In this document: positions 1-10,368 of the stretch, one piece after another
How the letters are laid out: every line of letters begins with the position of its first letter
Position numbering within the stretch: the first letter of the stretch is position 1
Assembly: GCA_019279435.1 (NCBI GenBank)
Contig: JAAALK010000081.1
Coordinates: forward strand, 27,430,457 to 27,494,456
Direction of reading: 5' to 3'
DNA from: Zizania palustris
Taxonomy: Eukaryota > Streptophyta > Magnoliopsida > Poales > Poaceae
DNA: 64,000 bases
The notes under the pieces: model-generated
Told to the model about the DNA's origin: nothing
What the model saw: the letters and a program-made list of their open reading frames with translations, nothing else
Database searches by the model: none
Position numbers and translations under genes: made by a program

Positions 1-469
1 CTACTGCGACAACATTAGCGCGGTCTACATGTCTTCTAATCTAGTCCAGCATCAACGAACGAAGCATATCGAGATCGATCTTCACTTCGTCCGTGAGAAG
101 GTGGCCATGGGTGCCGTTCGGGTCCTTCATGTCCCCACGACATCTCAGTTCGCCGACGTCTTCACCAAAGGGATGCCCTCTTCGGTTTTCACTGAATTTC
201 GGTCCAGCCTGAATGTCCGTGGCTAAGCACCGACGTTCAGTCTGCGGAGGCGTGTTAGCATATTCTGTTATGGGTTCGGTCAGGCCCTATCCCCCTGTGG
301 GTTCGGCCAGGCCCTATCTTCTGGTCCTGGTTTTTATATCCTTTGGCAAGGGGTTATCTTCTAGACTAGTAATTCAGTTATAAAGTAGTTATCTCCTTGC
401 CTCTATATATGTACCTAATCATGGCTCATCAATAACACAATTCATTCCATTCTATTCCATTCTCCTTCA
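1..469 (+). mobile_element. 3' end of a Ty1/copia LTR retrotransposon (RNase H tail plus 3' LTR)
   Basis: The element enters from the left edge. From base 2 an open frame runs to a TAA at 224-226 and encodes the end of copia RNase H, with the conserved pieces YCDNISAVYMSSN, QHQRTKHIEIDLHF and TSQFADVFTKG. A purine-rich tract (about 239-252) leads into an LTR that starts TGTTAGCA at 253 and probably ends CCTTCA at 469. The 5' part and its LTR lie outside the window, so the target-site duplication cannot be checked. It lies antisense in a urease intron, about 35 bases beyond the splice donor of exon 4. Its RNase H resembles that of the copia element at 19492-25000, but the LTRs differ, so it is a different family. 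Confidence 0.9.
253..469 (+). repeat. 3' LTR of the left-edge copia element
   Basis: The LTR opens with TGTTAGCA directly after the polypurine tract. It contains a repeated GGGTTCGG/CAGGCCCTAT motif, with copies near 280 and 300, and a TATATATG box near 405. The right border is taken as CA at 468-469. With no second LTR in view, the border may be wrong by a few bases. Confidence 0.7.
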
Positions 470-504
470 ATTACTTTAAAAATGTTAAATTCAGAACTGA
501 TGAC

Positions 505-2286
505 CTGGGAGAAAAGAACCATGCAGTGCTAACTCCAAATTTCCATCATTGGAAGAAATAGGATCATGTACAGTAATTAGTTTTGTTCCATCCAGAAATG
601 TTCCTTCAACCTAGAAATGGTACAAATTGAAACAGCACTGTTTTGAATTTTCTATGGACAAGAATGACTATCAAGCAAAATGATACTCAGGGATGAACAA
701 AAATGACCATATGTTACGGGCAAAGAAACAACCTGCACAGTTTCTAAAAGGTGTGGAACAGCTGGAAGAACTTGTCTCCTGATAGGCAAGAGAAAAAAGG
801 AAAAAGTGAATCAATGTCACACTCTTTTACATGTCAAAAGAAAGGCATAGACAATAAACATTATTGATGAAGTGAATAAATCAGTGAGAACACCAAACTT
901 TTTTTGTATTATGAGGATGATGTGAGCAAGCACAGATTAAAACAGGAACCTAGCAGGCATTCCCTAATTTCACTTAACTTATGCATTTCATACAAAAAAA
1001 AACTTCTAGACATCCTTTCATGATAAAATGGCTTGCTGGCATTATGTTCATAAGAAACATGTGTATTGTTTGTATAGTCAGCTTCAGTTCAGTTTTTTGC
1101 AGTCAGTAAAGTATTCTTTTTCAAAAAAAAACATCATGTTCAAAAGTTCAGATCACTGAACCCAGCATTTTCTATTTCTCATTTGAGCTAAGCAGTTTGA
1201 AAACTGTATTGCACTTTGTGAGATAAGCATGGTTGCAGGAAATTGAATTTTTTTTAATAGGAGGTCAAAGATCAGTTAATAAACTCAACATAGAAACAAA
1301 CCTGCCCAGCAGTTGTTTTCCTAAGTCCATTAGGTCCGTTACAGTTTTGTCTCCATCGCGAACAAACTCAAGAATCTGTGACAGGAAGCAGAGAGATCTT
1401 TCATTCAACCATGCTACTACAAAGTGTGATAAACCTAATGTGTAACATGTCTGTCATGCCCAACAAAATTAACAATACTTGTTAGTAGGAGCTATCAACA
1501 ATTAGCATATCCTTTTTCCTAGTCATTGTTCTCACTGCATGACTTTTTCAGACGAACTGATTTCCATTCAGGGAAGACCATGAACCAGAGCAATAGTTGT
1601 GTACCAGAAACAAAATAGTACCAAGAATATGAACAACTACATAGCAGAAAGGGAGAAGTCTCTAGATTGCTTTCCAGGGCAACTTGAAAGCTATGTGTTA
1701 CTTCCATAAAAAAGTATGATAAGAGATTTGGTAATTTGCCACTGTCAAGAAGTGTTTCATATTTTTGTCATCCTGACCCACATTGAATTAAGGGAAAATT
1801 ACTCACATACCATTATAATTTTTAGAAATTGCTTACATATCATTGTCAGTGACTGTGGCGGTCTCCATTCGTCAGTGACACACCGATGGTATATTGGCAA
1901 ACCGTGAAAATTGTAATGGCACCGAAAAAATTAACCCTTGAACTAAATGGTCACGCGTGTCATTATGACAGAGTAGGATCATCTTGAGAGTAGTAAATTG
2001 TCATTTTTGTCAGCAGGAAGCAACGCAAGACATCATCTTTCTTGCAATCCATACCGGAGGACAAATATGCACACTACTTCCCGTCTTCCCCTCCCCTGGA
2101 GGGGAGATTCAGGAACACTGAAATCGGAAGCGGGATTGGTGGGGACGAGAGCAACGTCACCTGCGCGGCGATGAGCGCGACGGCCTCCGTGTAGTTGAGG
2201 CGGAGCCCCCGGGCGAGGCGCTTCTGCGCCAAGAACCCAGCATTGTGCAGCGCCAACTTCTCCGCCTCCCTCGGCGCCAGCTTCAT
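505..2286 (-). CDS. URE: urease, 5' part (exons 1-4); gene continues beyond the window
   Basis: Urease is the cytosolic nickel enzyme that hydrolyses urea to ammonia and carbon dioxide. Four exons on the minus strand join in frame: 2161-2286, 1302-1375, 733-778 and 505-610. They encode MKLAPREAEKLALHNAGFL at the N-terminus, then RGLRLNYTEAVALIAAQ, FVRDGDKTVTDLMDLGKQL, VLPAVPHLLETVQ and LITVHDPISSNDGNLELAL, which is the gamma-subunit region followed by the start of the beta-subunit region of plant single-chain ureases. All junctions are GT-AG. The chosen ATG (2284-2286) gives the conserved MKL start. After exon 4 (donor at 503-504) the intron is entered by a copia retrotransposon within about 35 bases; the nickel-binding alpha domain must lie to the left of the window. 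Whether the gene still works cannot be judged from here. Confidence 0.93.
1791..1938. repeat. short interspersed repeat, copy A (urease intron 1)
   Basis: About 148 bases starting AGGGAAAATTACTCACAT and ending AAAAAATTAACCCTT. A clearly related copy lies at 8036-8183, sharing the central GTCAGTGACTGTGGCGG and the TGGCAAACC/AAAATTGTAATGGCAC block. The ends are weakly inverted (AAGGG). It is probably a non-autonomous DNA element; the family was not identified. Confidence 0.65.
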
Positions 2287-2786
2287 CCTTGCCGCCGCCC
2301 TCTACCCTATCCGCGCACGGCGCACCACACCAACAAGAAAAAAAGGAAGCAAGGTCCGCAGCAACATCCAGCGCGCGCCGCCGCCGTTCGCGTCAGGAAC
2401 GGCACAAGACCAAAGATTGCAGCTTGCAGGCGAGGTTTGATCTCCCGGAAAGAGGATGGTTACCTGCCGCCGACGATGCGGGGGTTTCCGGCCGAGAAAG
2501 GGAGCCCGAAAGAAAGTCGCCGCCGCTTAATTGGTGGGCCGGCGGTGCAGTTCAGCTGGATTGGAATCTAACGGCATCCTGCCGACGTCACACTATGACG
2601 ATCTAAAGTTTTAACTTTAAGATAAGAAAAAGGGAAATTAATTATATATCTTAAAGCTAGTAACCACTATATAATATGTTCAAAGTTTATCCATGTTGTA
2701 TAATATATTTTATAAGATTTTTTTGCAACAAATTTTTATATAGTTGCATCCTTCTACATCAAATGTTTAAGGGTTTAAGGGTTTTT

Positions 2787-2952
2787 GTTTCAGTTTTGGA
2801 TTATAAAAATCCAGCTTATAAAAAAGTTGAGTTCCACCAGTTTACTGGATTGTTATAATCTGTACTTTAGATTATAATAAACTGACAAAATAAGTTATTT
2901 TATTTGTTTCAATTTTATAAAAAAGTTGAATTTTATAATCCAAAACTGAAAC
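2787..2952. mobile_element. MITE with about 22-bp terminal inverted repeats
   Basis: The left end GTTTCAGTTTTGGATTATA is the exact reverse complement of the right end (2931-2952). Subterminal repeats containing ATAAAAAAGTTGA occur on both sides. The length is about 166 bases, with no coding capacity. Superfamily not assigned. Confidence 0.7.
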
Positions 2953-3198
2953 AAGCATGACCTAAATTGTCTGTATCGTACCCTTTTGTTTTTGAACGGG
3001 GGGCACTCTCTTCAGAATAACCGATACTTAAGGTTGTCTCGCTGCCAAAGTCGCCGCTCGTCGCTCCACGCTGTCGAAGTCATCGTCCGACGCCACCGCC
3101 ATCGGGTGTTCTCGTAGATGCCACCGTAATCACTTTCAGGCACGATCGTCTCCACGTGAAAGGTAAAGCTGTCTTTCTAGTGGATTATTTGTTTTTTA

Positions 3199-3422
3199 GG
3201 GAAAATATCCTGTGCAATCACTCATTTGGTGCAAGCGTGCAATCAAACGATCTGGTGTATCCAATTAAACGATTCAACGGTTACATATGAAAGGGGTTAA
3301 AAGAAAAAAAAGTATTAGGTTTTAGCCGCTTTCATATGTAAATGTTGGATCGCTTGATTGGATGTACCAGATCACTTGATTGCACACTTGCATCAAATGA
3401 GTTATTGCACAGGATATTCCCC
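3199..3422. mobile_element. MITE with long terminal inverted repeats, upstream of DRL1
   Basis: The left arm begins GGGAAAATATCCTGTGCAAT and the right arm, read in reverse complement, begins GGGGAATATCCTGTGCAAT. Similarity continues inward through ATGAGT/TTGATGCAAG and CTTTCATATGTAA. The whole 224-base unit could fold into one long hairpin. It ends about 110 bases upstream of the probable DRL1 TATA box. Confidence 0.8.
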
Positions 3423-3535
3423 TGTTTCTTATTTATAAAAGAAAATCTATAAACATTTTATCAAACTATATATTCAACCGATGATATAGTATACAATATT
3501 GATGAACTTTAACGATATTACTTAACTTTGTGACG

Positions 3536-3543
3536 TATAAAAT
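3536..3543 (+). promoter_or_regulatory. probable TATA box of DRL1
   Basis: TATAAAAT lies about 30-40 bases before the start of a GC-rich leader (about 3570-3767). That leader ends in a good splice donor (CCCCG|GTGAGA, 3767/3768). The assignment rests on position and composition only. Confidence 0.5.
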
Positions 3544-3569
3544 AATTTGTCATTTGGAAATTAGGTAAA

Positions 3570-4195
3570 ATTACCCGCAAAATCTTCCTGCACCGCTTGC
3601 AACCCCCAAACCCTCCCCCAGCGCGTCGCCCCCGTCTGCCCCAGCGCGCCGCCCCCAGTGCGCCGGCCCAGCGCGCTGCCGTCGCCGCCGCCTGCGCCGA
3701 GCAGCGCCGATCTCCATCCCGTGAGCAGCGCCGCGGGCGTCCTTCTGCTCCCGCCGCATCCTCCCCGGTGAGAACTCCCTTTCTCTTAGCCTTAGCCTTA
3801 TTACCAATCGCTAGCAGTTCGTTCCCAGAAAAAATTGGGGGTTCAGCTTTACCCCCATATCCCACGCTAGGTCCGCCCCTGGGGTTTTGGTCCACCCCTG
3901 TGCACATATTTTGCTTCAGGGCACACTATGCTTATGCTAATCTTCTTAGCGGTGATGCTTATGTAGACGGGAATTTGTTTTGTTTGAACGAATTAATAAG
4001 GAAAATTTTGCCAAACGGTGATTTGACTTATCAGAATCTGGTTGCACTCTAATTTTTGTCCTAGGTCCTTTTTGCGGAAAAAAATCCTTAATTGCTAGCT
4101 TGCATTCAAGATTTTGATTATTGCAGTGGAGAGTTCAAAGCTTGAAACCATTTGTCCTACTCATTTTATTCATGTGCCAGGTCTATTCATTTTCC
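3570..4195 (+). other. 5' leader of DRL1 with an intron in the untranslated region
   Basis: A GC-rich stretch to 3767 is the probable first, non-coding exon. The intron probably runs from GT at 3768 to the acceptor ATTGCAG before 4127; an alternative acceptor (TGCCAG) lies just before 4181. Bases about 3825-3888 carry a segment that recurs in the first intron of DPM2 (9390-9443). Confidence 0.55.
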
Positions 4196-7100
4196 ATGGC
4201 CCTTGTGGTAATATGTGGGCAGCCATGCAGTGGCAAGTCAGCAGCTGCAGCTTTCCTTGTTGCTGCTCTCTGCTCCTCCACACCTGACCTCACTATTCGT
4301 ATCATTGATGAGTCATCACTCCATCTTGGACGGAATGATAGCTACAAAGGTATTAGCCATTTCTTGTCTTTTGACTTATTCTATGTTTTCTTTTCAAGCT
4401 CTGTTATTCAAATTTATTATGCAATTATCACGGGTTCATTTCTTATGACTAATTTTCTGTATCTATTTCTTTCTTAGATATGGTTGTAGAGAAAAACCTG
4501 AGAGGGGTTCTTAGGTCAGAAGTTGATAGGTCTGTATCACGAGACAGCATAATCATCGTGGATTCTTTGAACAATATTAAGGTGAGGCAAAAAAAATGTT
4601 TTTTTGTTCTATTGTTGCAAACTTGTAATGATTAATCCATTCAGTCATTCACAACTCATCTCAAGTAAGTAGCAAACTAACCAAACAAGCTCTTTTGACA
4701 TGGGTATTTCATGAATCAATTAAATGACCATCTAGTGTGTTACTTTCTCGAGACAGTTTTATTGTCACTACTACATGGGAATATGCTTTGTGAATTCTCT
4801 TGTAAACTGTAATATGGAGTAGTTGTTGTGATTTGTATGTCATATTGTTAATGCATGATGCTCATGCTCCAAACAAAACAGGATGTTGATAATTGTGATA
4901 TTATTCTCCATTGGTTATCTTATTTAGGTATAACAGTTGAAGTTTACCTATAATATGCAGGGCTACCGGTATGAGCTGTGGTGTCTTGCACGCGCATCTG
5001 GAATAAGATATTGTGTGGTAACCACCGCTGTCTTGTTTGCCTGTTTCCATTTATTTTCATTTTTGAATAATAGTTTACTCAAAGACTAGCATAGCATAAA
5101 AAGAACATGTGACATCAGAGTACAGATTTTGGTTAACAGCACAAGTCAGATACAAAACAAATCTGGAAACAATCATACAATCATAGATGGCATATAAGAA
5201 GAGAGGTAACACATGATAATCTTGTTTTGGTCAAGACTCAAGACCCACCAATTAGACGCCGGTTGAGAAATGAAGTAATATACAACAGAGTTTAATAGAA
5301 AAATAGGATAGTAAAGTGGACTAGTGGAGGGATGGGAATTGTCATCTTATCTGAATACATCATCTGACATAGAATAAACCAGCAAGGTTGATGTCCCTGT
5401 TTTGTTCACATATCTGATTCTGATGCGTTAGCATGCATTACTATATTGCATTAGCTAGAATTCTTTGTATCCTCTGCTTTGCTTCCTTGGGTATTGAGAT
5501 TTGAGACAAGCAGTAAATTCAATCACTAATAGCAAAACATTGTAGTAATTGTACTTTACAGACACAGCTTTGCTCTCCACTGCAGTGATTTTACTATGGT
5601 ACATTCATTTCCTCATCAGATGATTCCAAAGCATTCGAAGGCAATTCACTGTGCCTTTAATCCCTTACTAAAACAAATGCAGAAAATCTGCTTACCTATT
5701 TGCAACCGAGGATTATGTTCATATTCCTGGTGAACTGTTTTTTTTAACAAACACTTATTATATCAAATGAAAAATTTACTATGATTTCACACCATTTGTA
5801 TAGTAATAAATTATATAATAGAAAGTGATTTCCTTCCTACTTCCTATTTTATTTCAGCTTTTTTGTGATACAGAAGTGGACCATTGTAAGGAATGGAACA
5901 GCAAGCGTCAGGAGAAAGGAGAACCTTCATACGATAATAATATGTATGTGAGAGATCTAATATTTTTGAATCTTCTTGGCTCCTGTTGGGTTTCAACTTT
6001 AGCCTACCCTAACTTGCTTGGGATTGAAACTTGAAAGGCTTTGTTGTTGTTGTTGCTGCTGTTGCTGCTGCTTCTTGTCCTACTCTTTGTGAAAACAATA
6101 AATTTGAATGAGGGAAATGCCACCTATTGTTAGTTTGTTTCTTGGTTTGATACTTTGATACATTGATTCCAAACTACATATATGTTGTCTATAGTTGGCA
6201 TTCTTGAATAACTAAAGTATTTTATAGGCTATGACATCCTTTGCTATTGTATTGGGCTCCTTGGGAAAATAATGAAATCTGTCTCTCTTGCAGTTGTGTA
6301 TAATCAGATTATATTGCCTGATCACCACCTTTTCTATTGAGACAGATTTGAAGATCTGGCGAGGAGATTTGAGAAGCCAGTTAGGCGCAATCGTTGGGAT
6401 TCTCCTCTTTTTGAATTGTTCCCATCTAGAGGTAATCAATATATTTGTATCTATTGTAGATATTTATAATTCCTTATGCAATGCTAAATCAGTTTTTGTA
6501 CTGTTTTCAATAGATGGGATTGTAGAATCGTCTCCTGTTATTGCTGAAGCTGTATCATATTTGACTAAGAAAGTTGATTCAAAGACAAGAGATGTGAAAG
6601 TTCTCCAACCTACAATAGCCACACAGACTGTAAGTGTAATACATTCCTGAAAGGGTACCTTCATGATCTTCTAATCCCCATAGCCATCTCTTTTCCAATT
6701 ATTTGGTACATTGTTGATTGCCTTTTTAAATTTTCCTTGGTATCATCTATCATGACATTGTAGCACAATATCACAATATATTAAGGAAATATGTTATGGA
6801 ATCTTAACTCCATATGTTACTAGATGTATGCCTATTTCTTTGTTCTTTTGCACATTAGCATCTTCGTACTTGTGGCAAACAAATTCTGTCAAAAATTAAA
6901 TGTTTGATGGTGCACATGCACAATAATCAAAAGAACCAATGCCTTAGTCATAGTCACATTGTGGACAAATTCTGTATTTTCTTCCTGACGCTGGAGTGTT
7001 ATACTATTCCATTTATGGTAGCACCTGTATCTGTTGGAGTTGAATCCTGACTTGGTGATATTTTAGGCTAGGACAACAGAGGCTAATTCCCTCTATGAGA

Positions 7101-7868
7101 TGGACAAAGCAACACAGGTAATGCTGATGATTTTGGTTGATAGCTGGTATTTCGAATGGGAGATTTATTTTAGTTAGCAAGCCTTTGGTTTGAATTTTGC
7201 AGGAGGTGGTTAGTGCAATTGTTGAAGCACAATCGTGTGGAATTGGGCTTGCCATGAATAAAATTTCTCTTGGTCCTGACCTGCCAACTATATCCTTTAC
7301 TGTCTGAGCAAATATTTTTTTGTTGCCGTATAAATATGAGATTAAAAAATATCCTCAGATTTGTTTATCCATTAGTTCTTTTTGATATATTATTATAATT
7401 GCAATATGAGGATCTATCAATCATAATTCATAACTAGGTAATGCAGAATAACCTTGTGTCATTGTACATGTTATCTTGCTTATAGAACTATAGAAGTTCA
7501 TGTGCGCAACGTGCTGAAAATCACATAGGCGAAAATTCTGCTGATATGGTAGTTTTGCACTTAGAATAATCTCAATATATGAACTGGCTTCACAACTTTA
7601 TCACACGAAGCAAGCCTGATGTCTAAGCTTCAAAGATGAGGGCATCTTCTGTCTGTTATACTTATACTGGTATATAATCAAGAGATCCTTAACTGACCGA
7701 TACATTGATCTTCAAAGATCAATTGGGCTGCCTGAGCTCCGAAGCCTGCGACGCACTTTCATTAAGCTGGCAGGACAGTACAGCTTGAGTGGACCTCCCC
7801 CACCAACAGATGCTGATAGTGCAAAGAGGATGTTTGTTGACTATTTGAACCGAGAAATTGGTGCTTGA
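4196..7868 (+). CDS. DRL1: DRL1/KTI12-like Elongator-associated P-loop protein
   Basis: KTI12 proteins (DRL1/ELO4 in Arabidopsis) are P-loop ATPases that work with the Elongator complex in wobble-uridine modification of tRNA. Nine exons join in frame: 4196-4349, 4478-4581, 4961-5017, 5858-5943, 6346-6431, 6514-6629, 7067-7117, 7203-7289 and 7704-7868, giving 301 codons plus stop, a usual plant KTI12 length. The N-terminus MALVVICGQPCSGKS holds the Walker A motif (GQPCSGKS, residues 8-15). IIIVDSLNNIKGYRYELWC follows, then LFCDTEVDHCKEWN. The C-terminus carries IGLPELRSLRRTFIKLAGQ. Eight exons have GT-AG borders, but intron 8 is of the AT-AC type. The start was chosen because the P-loop begins directly after it; an upstream in-frame ATG at 4121 lies in sequence that looks like leader or intron. 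It lies in tandem with DPM2. Confidence 0.95.
5018..5857 (+). other. DRL1 intron 3 (840 bases)
   Basis: AT-rich intron with normal GT-AG borders (TGTGTG|GTAACC and TTTCAG|CTTTTT). I saw no gene or clear mobile element in it. Confidence 0.7.
5985..6075 (+). repeat. Au-SINE-like 3' end in DRL1 intron 4
   Basis: The stretch carries AGCCTACCCTAACTTGCTTG and then AAAGGCTTTGTTGTTGTTG followed by TTG/CTG triplets. This matches my memory of the 3' end of the grass Au SINE, which finishes in TTG repeats. Related tails occur at 57018-57080 (plus) and 61036-61092 (minus). The family name is from memory. Confidence 0.55.
7290..7703 (+). other. U12-type AT-AC intron (intron 8 of DRL1)
   Basis: The intron starts ATATCCTTT at 7290, which is the minor-spliceosome donor consensus, and ends GATAC at 7703. 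A branch-site match TCCTTAAC lies at 7686-7693, so the branch A is about 11 bases from the splice point, the expected distance. Joining CCA ACT to ATT GAT CTT CAA restores the family sequence PTIDLQRSIGLPEL. A GT donor at 7300 with the nearby AG acceptor would give a stop codon a few residues on. Confidence 0.93.
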
Positions 7869-8035
7869 TGTCGATGTCCGATGGATTCATCCTGTGTATG
7901 GTGCCTGAATTGCTGAATGGAAGACATTGATAGCCTTTCATCCATCATTTGATCCAGCCATACTCTTTTCTGTGTCTTGTTTTATGTGGCTGAAGACATT
8001 GCTTGCCCCGGCTGATCTGCATAATCATTCAGACA

Positions 8036-8183
8036 AGGGAAAACTACTCACATGCCATTATAATTTTCAGAAATTGCCTATATGCTACTGTCAGTGACTG
8101 TGGCGGCCCCTATATGTCAGTGACACATCGATGGCATATTGGCAAACCACAAAAATTGTAATGGCACGGAAAAAATTAACCCA
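8036..8183. repeat. short interspersed repeat, copy B (downstream of DRL1)
   Basis: Same family as 1791-1938: it starts AGGGAAAACTACTCACATGC, shares GTCAGTGACTGTGGCGG in the middle, and ends AAAAAATTAACCCATT. It lies about 170 bases after the DRL1 stop codon and could be transcribed as part of the DRL1 3' region. Confidence 0.65.
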
Positions 8184-8940
8184 TTCAGAAATGACATGCT
8201 GCTTCTGACCAACGTGTCTAAACTACACAACTTTGAAGCATTGCTGAATCCTATCTGTTGCAATTTGCAACGTCCTAATACAGAAGCTACACTTTGTTCT
8301 TGTGGACATAATTTGCTGAATTCTATCTGAACAGATGCTACTTGTTTAGAGTCTCTTCATCACTGTCTTACGCCTTAATTATTTAATGATCAAGCCACTT
8401 TGTTCTTGTGGATATAATTGGTGGTTAGCTATCTTAATTGTATTTTGTGGTTAGATGAGCAGTGAATTGTAATACTAGTAAGGATTAAAAGACAGGCAGG
8501 TTGCCAATTTGCTCGAGCAGATATTAGTTATTTATATCATCGCAAACATAATTATATAGAGTTCTTATTCGTAGCACAATAACAATGTATCCTAATTATT
8601 TTTTTATCGAGTGAACCGCCTGTTTTTGGATTTGTTTTTTATTTTAATCAACTTAGAAAAGGATTTAATGCTGTAAGAAAATTAAAAAAAGTAAAAAGTA
8701 AGAGGATATAAAATGAAGAAACTAAGTTGAAATTATATCGTTTAAATGATAGGAATGAAAAGAGATTTACTAAAAAAAGAATGAAAAAAGATTAGATAGG
8801 AGACGAAGAGAGATATATAAAAATTTTATTTTAGTGATAGTCTTTTACTGATATAACAAAATATAAATTATCTTAAATAATTTTATATGTTATTGTCTCG
8901 GTGATATGACAGTTGAGAGCAAATTATCAATTTTTTTTCT
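8184..8940. other. AT-rich intergenic region between DRL1 and DPM2
   Basis: No supported gene. The second half is very AT-rich, and the composition turns sharply GC-rich near 8945, where the DPM2 leader is inferred to begin. Confidence 0.5.
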
Positions 8941-8944
8941 TCCG

Positions 8945-10368
8945 TGCCACCACCGCCTGCCGCGCCGTGGGTTGAGCTCGAACCCTGCGCCTCGCCGGAC
9001 ACCAGCCGCCGCCGGCCCTTCTCTCCTTCCCCTGCTGGTTCCTCTGCCGCCAGCCGCCGGCCGCCGCCTCCATCTCCCTCTCCTCCTCCTAGGGGCGCGA
9101 GATCACCGCCGACTTCCGTCTCCTTCGCTAGTTCGCCGCCGCCAGCGGCGCCGGGGTCCTGCCGCTTCCTCCGCGCCGTCGCCGGTGAGATCTCTGTCTC
9201 TCCTTGCCTTAACCTTAGATTTCTCTAGTAGATCTGGAAGCTTCTCTCTCTGCCCTGTATCACGTAGAGAACGAAGAAGGCAAACAGGGCAGCGTATTTG
9301 CCCTTCTTACACTCGTTCGCTCGGCCTCGACTTCCGTCTCCTCCTAGTTCGCCTCCGCCTCCGCTGGGCAATCCGATCTCCATCCCCCAGACAAAATTTG
9401 GGGGTTCATTGTACCCTATGTTCCACGCTAGATCCGCCCTTGGTACAACTATGCGGTACGATGCAGATGGACACCGGTGTACCTTAATCACAATTTTTTT
9501 TTTCAAATCACATCGAGACTTCTTTCCAGAATGCTCATTGAGAAGTTTTGTAGCTACAGGGCACTGATATAATAGGCATGCAATATCATATCAAGTTCAA
9601 CAGAAACATAGAAGAGCAAAAAGAGTAACACATAGTACAATCCATTTTCTGTTTATCTTAGAATAAATAATTTTGTTGTATTATTTTGCCAAATCGAATC
9701 AATTTCATTGTTCTGAGTGTTATTTTAGAATACAGAGCCTGATACAATACCATTTAATTAGAACAACTGAGGCATGTTACTATGATGCGTGCTTAGTACC
9801 TGGAAATTGCAAATCACTGTAGGCGGGTTTTGATTTTGAGTGATTAATAGGAGAGTTTTGATAAACCTGAATTCTAGTAGTGTAGTGAAAAGTATAATGA
9901 GCTGGTATGTTGCCTGAATCCTGATGCTAGAAGGTGAAGTTACCGATTAGCGCAAAATGTAACCTGACTACCTATTATAACTTTGAAGTTTGAATTAGAT
10001 ATGCAGCACAATATCAATTGCTGAAATGTGGGTGTTGTGATGCTTGAATGAAGGCAATAGGTGTGACGTGGCACATCATTGTAAATCAGTTCTACTAAGC
10101 CAATGGTACTGTTGTCTTCTTTAACTTTTTTTGTCTTTTTCTGTGTTTGTCCTTTTTAGTTGCTAGCTCAGCACCACTTTTGAGCTGTACATATATTTTG
10201 GGTTTATGACAGCCTTCTCATCCCAAAGAGGAGTCTGTTTCATGATATTCTATTTCTATGCAACTTGGCATTTGGTGCCTTCCCTCATACGGTTTGATTT
10301 TGTCTGCGTGCAGGAAGCTGGTTTCGTCATCTGAAATCACAGTCATATATCTATAAATCTGTGGACAA
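8945..10368 (+). other. 5' leader of DPM2 with a 1.1-kb intron
   Basis: A GC-rich non-coding first exon (about 8945-9184) ends at CCG|GTGAGA. The intron runs from 9185 to the acceptor TGCGTGCAG at 10313, and the second exon begins at 10314, 55 bases before the ATG. Bases 9390-9443 match part of the DRL1 leader intron. Long open frames over 8906-9487 reflect GC-rich leader and not protein. Confidence 0.65.

Larger units (their letters stand above)
2287..3570. other. divergent promoter region between urease and DRL1
   Basis: The region separates the urease start (minus) from the inferred DRL1 transcription start (plus). Bases 2287-2600 are GC-rich and probably hold the urease leader and core promoter, but I found no convincing TATA box for that side. 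The remainder is AT-rich and holds two inverted-repeat MITEs (2787-2952 and 3199-3422). Open frames crossing 2195-2606 look like chance readings of GC-rich sequence. Confidence 0.5.

Noticed and set aside
2195..2606. Several overlapping frames of 80-108 codons upstream of urease
   Set aside because: They overlap urease exon 1 in antisense and its GC-rich leader; different frames look equally likely and none resembles a protein.
7290..7720. A conventional GT-AG model for DRL1 intron 8 (GT at 7300, AG at 7717)
   Set aside because: It gives a stop codon within a few residues and loses the conserved family sequence. The AT-AC model keeps both.
8906..9487. 193-codon proline/arginine-rich frame on the plus strand
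   Set aside because: It covers the GC-rich leader of DPM2 and runs through a splice donor at 9184/9185 into intron.
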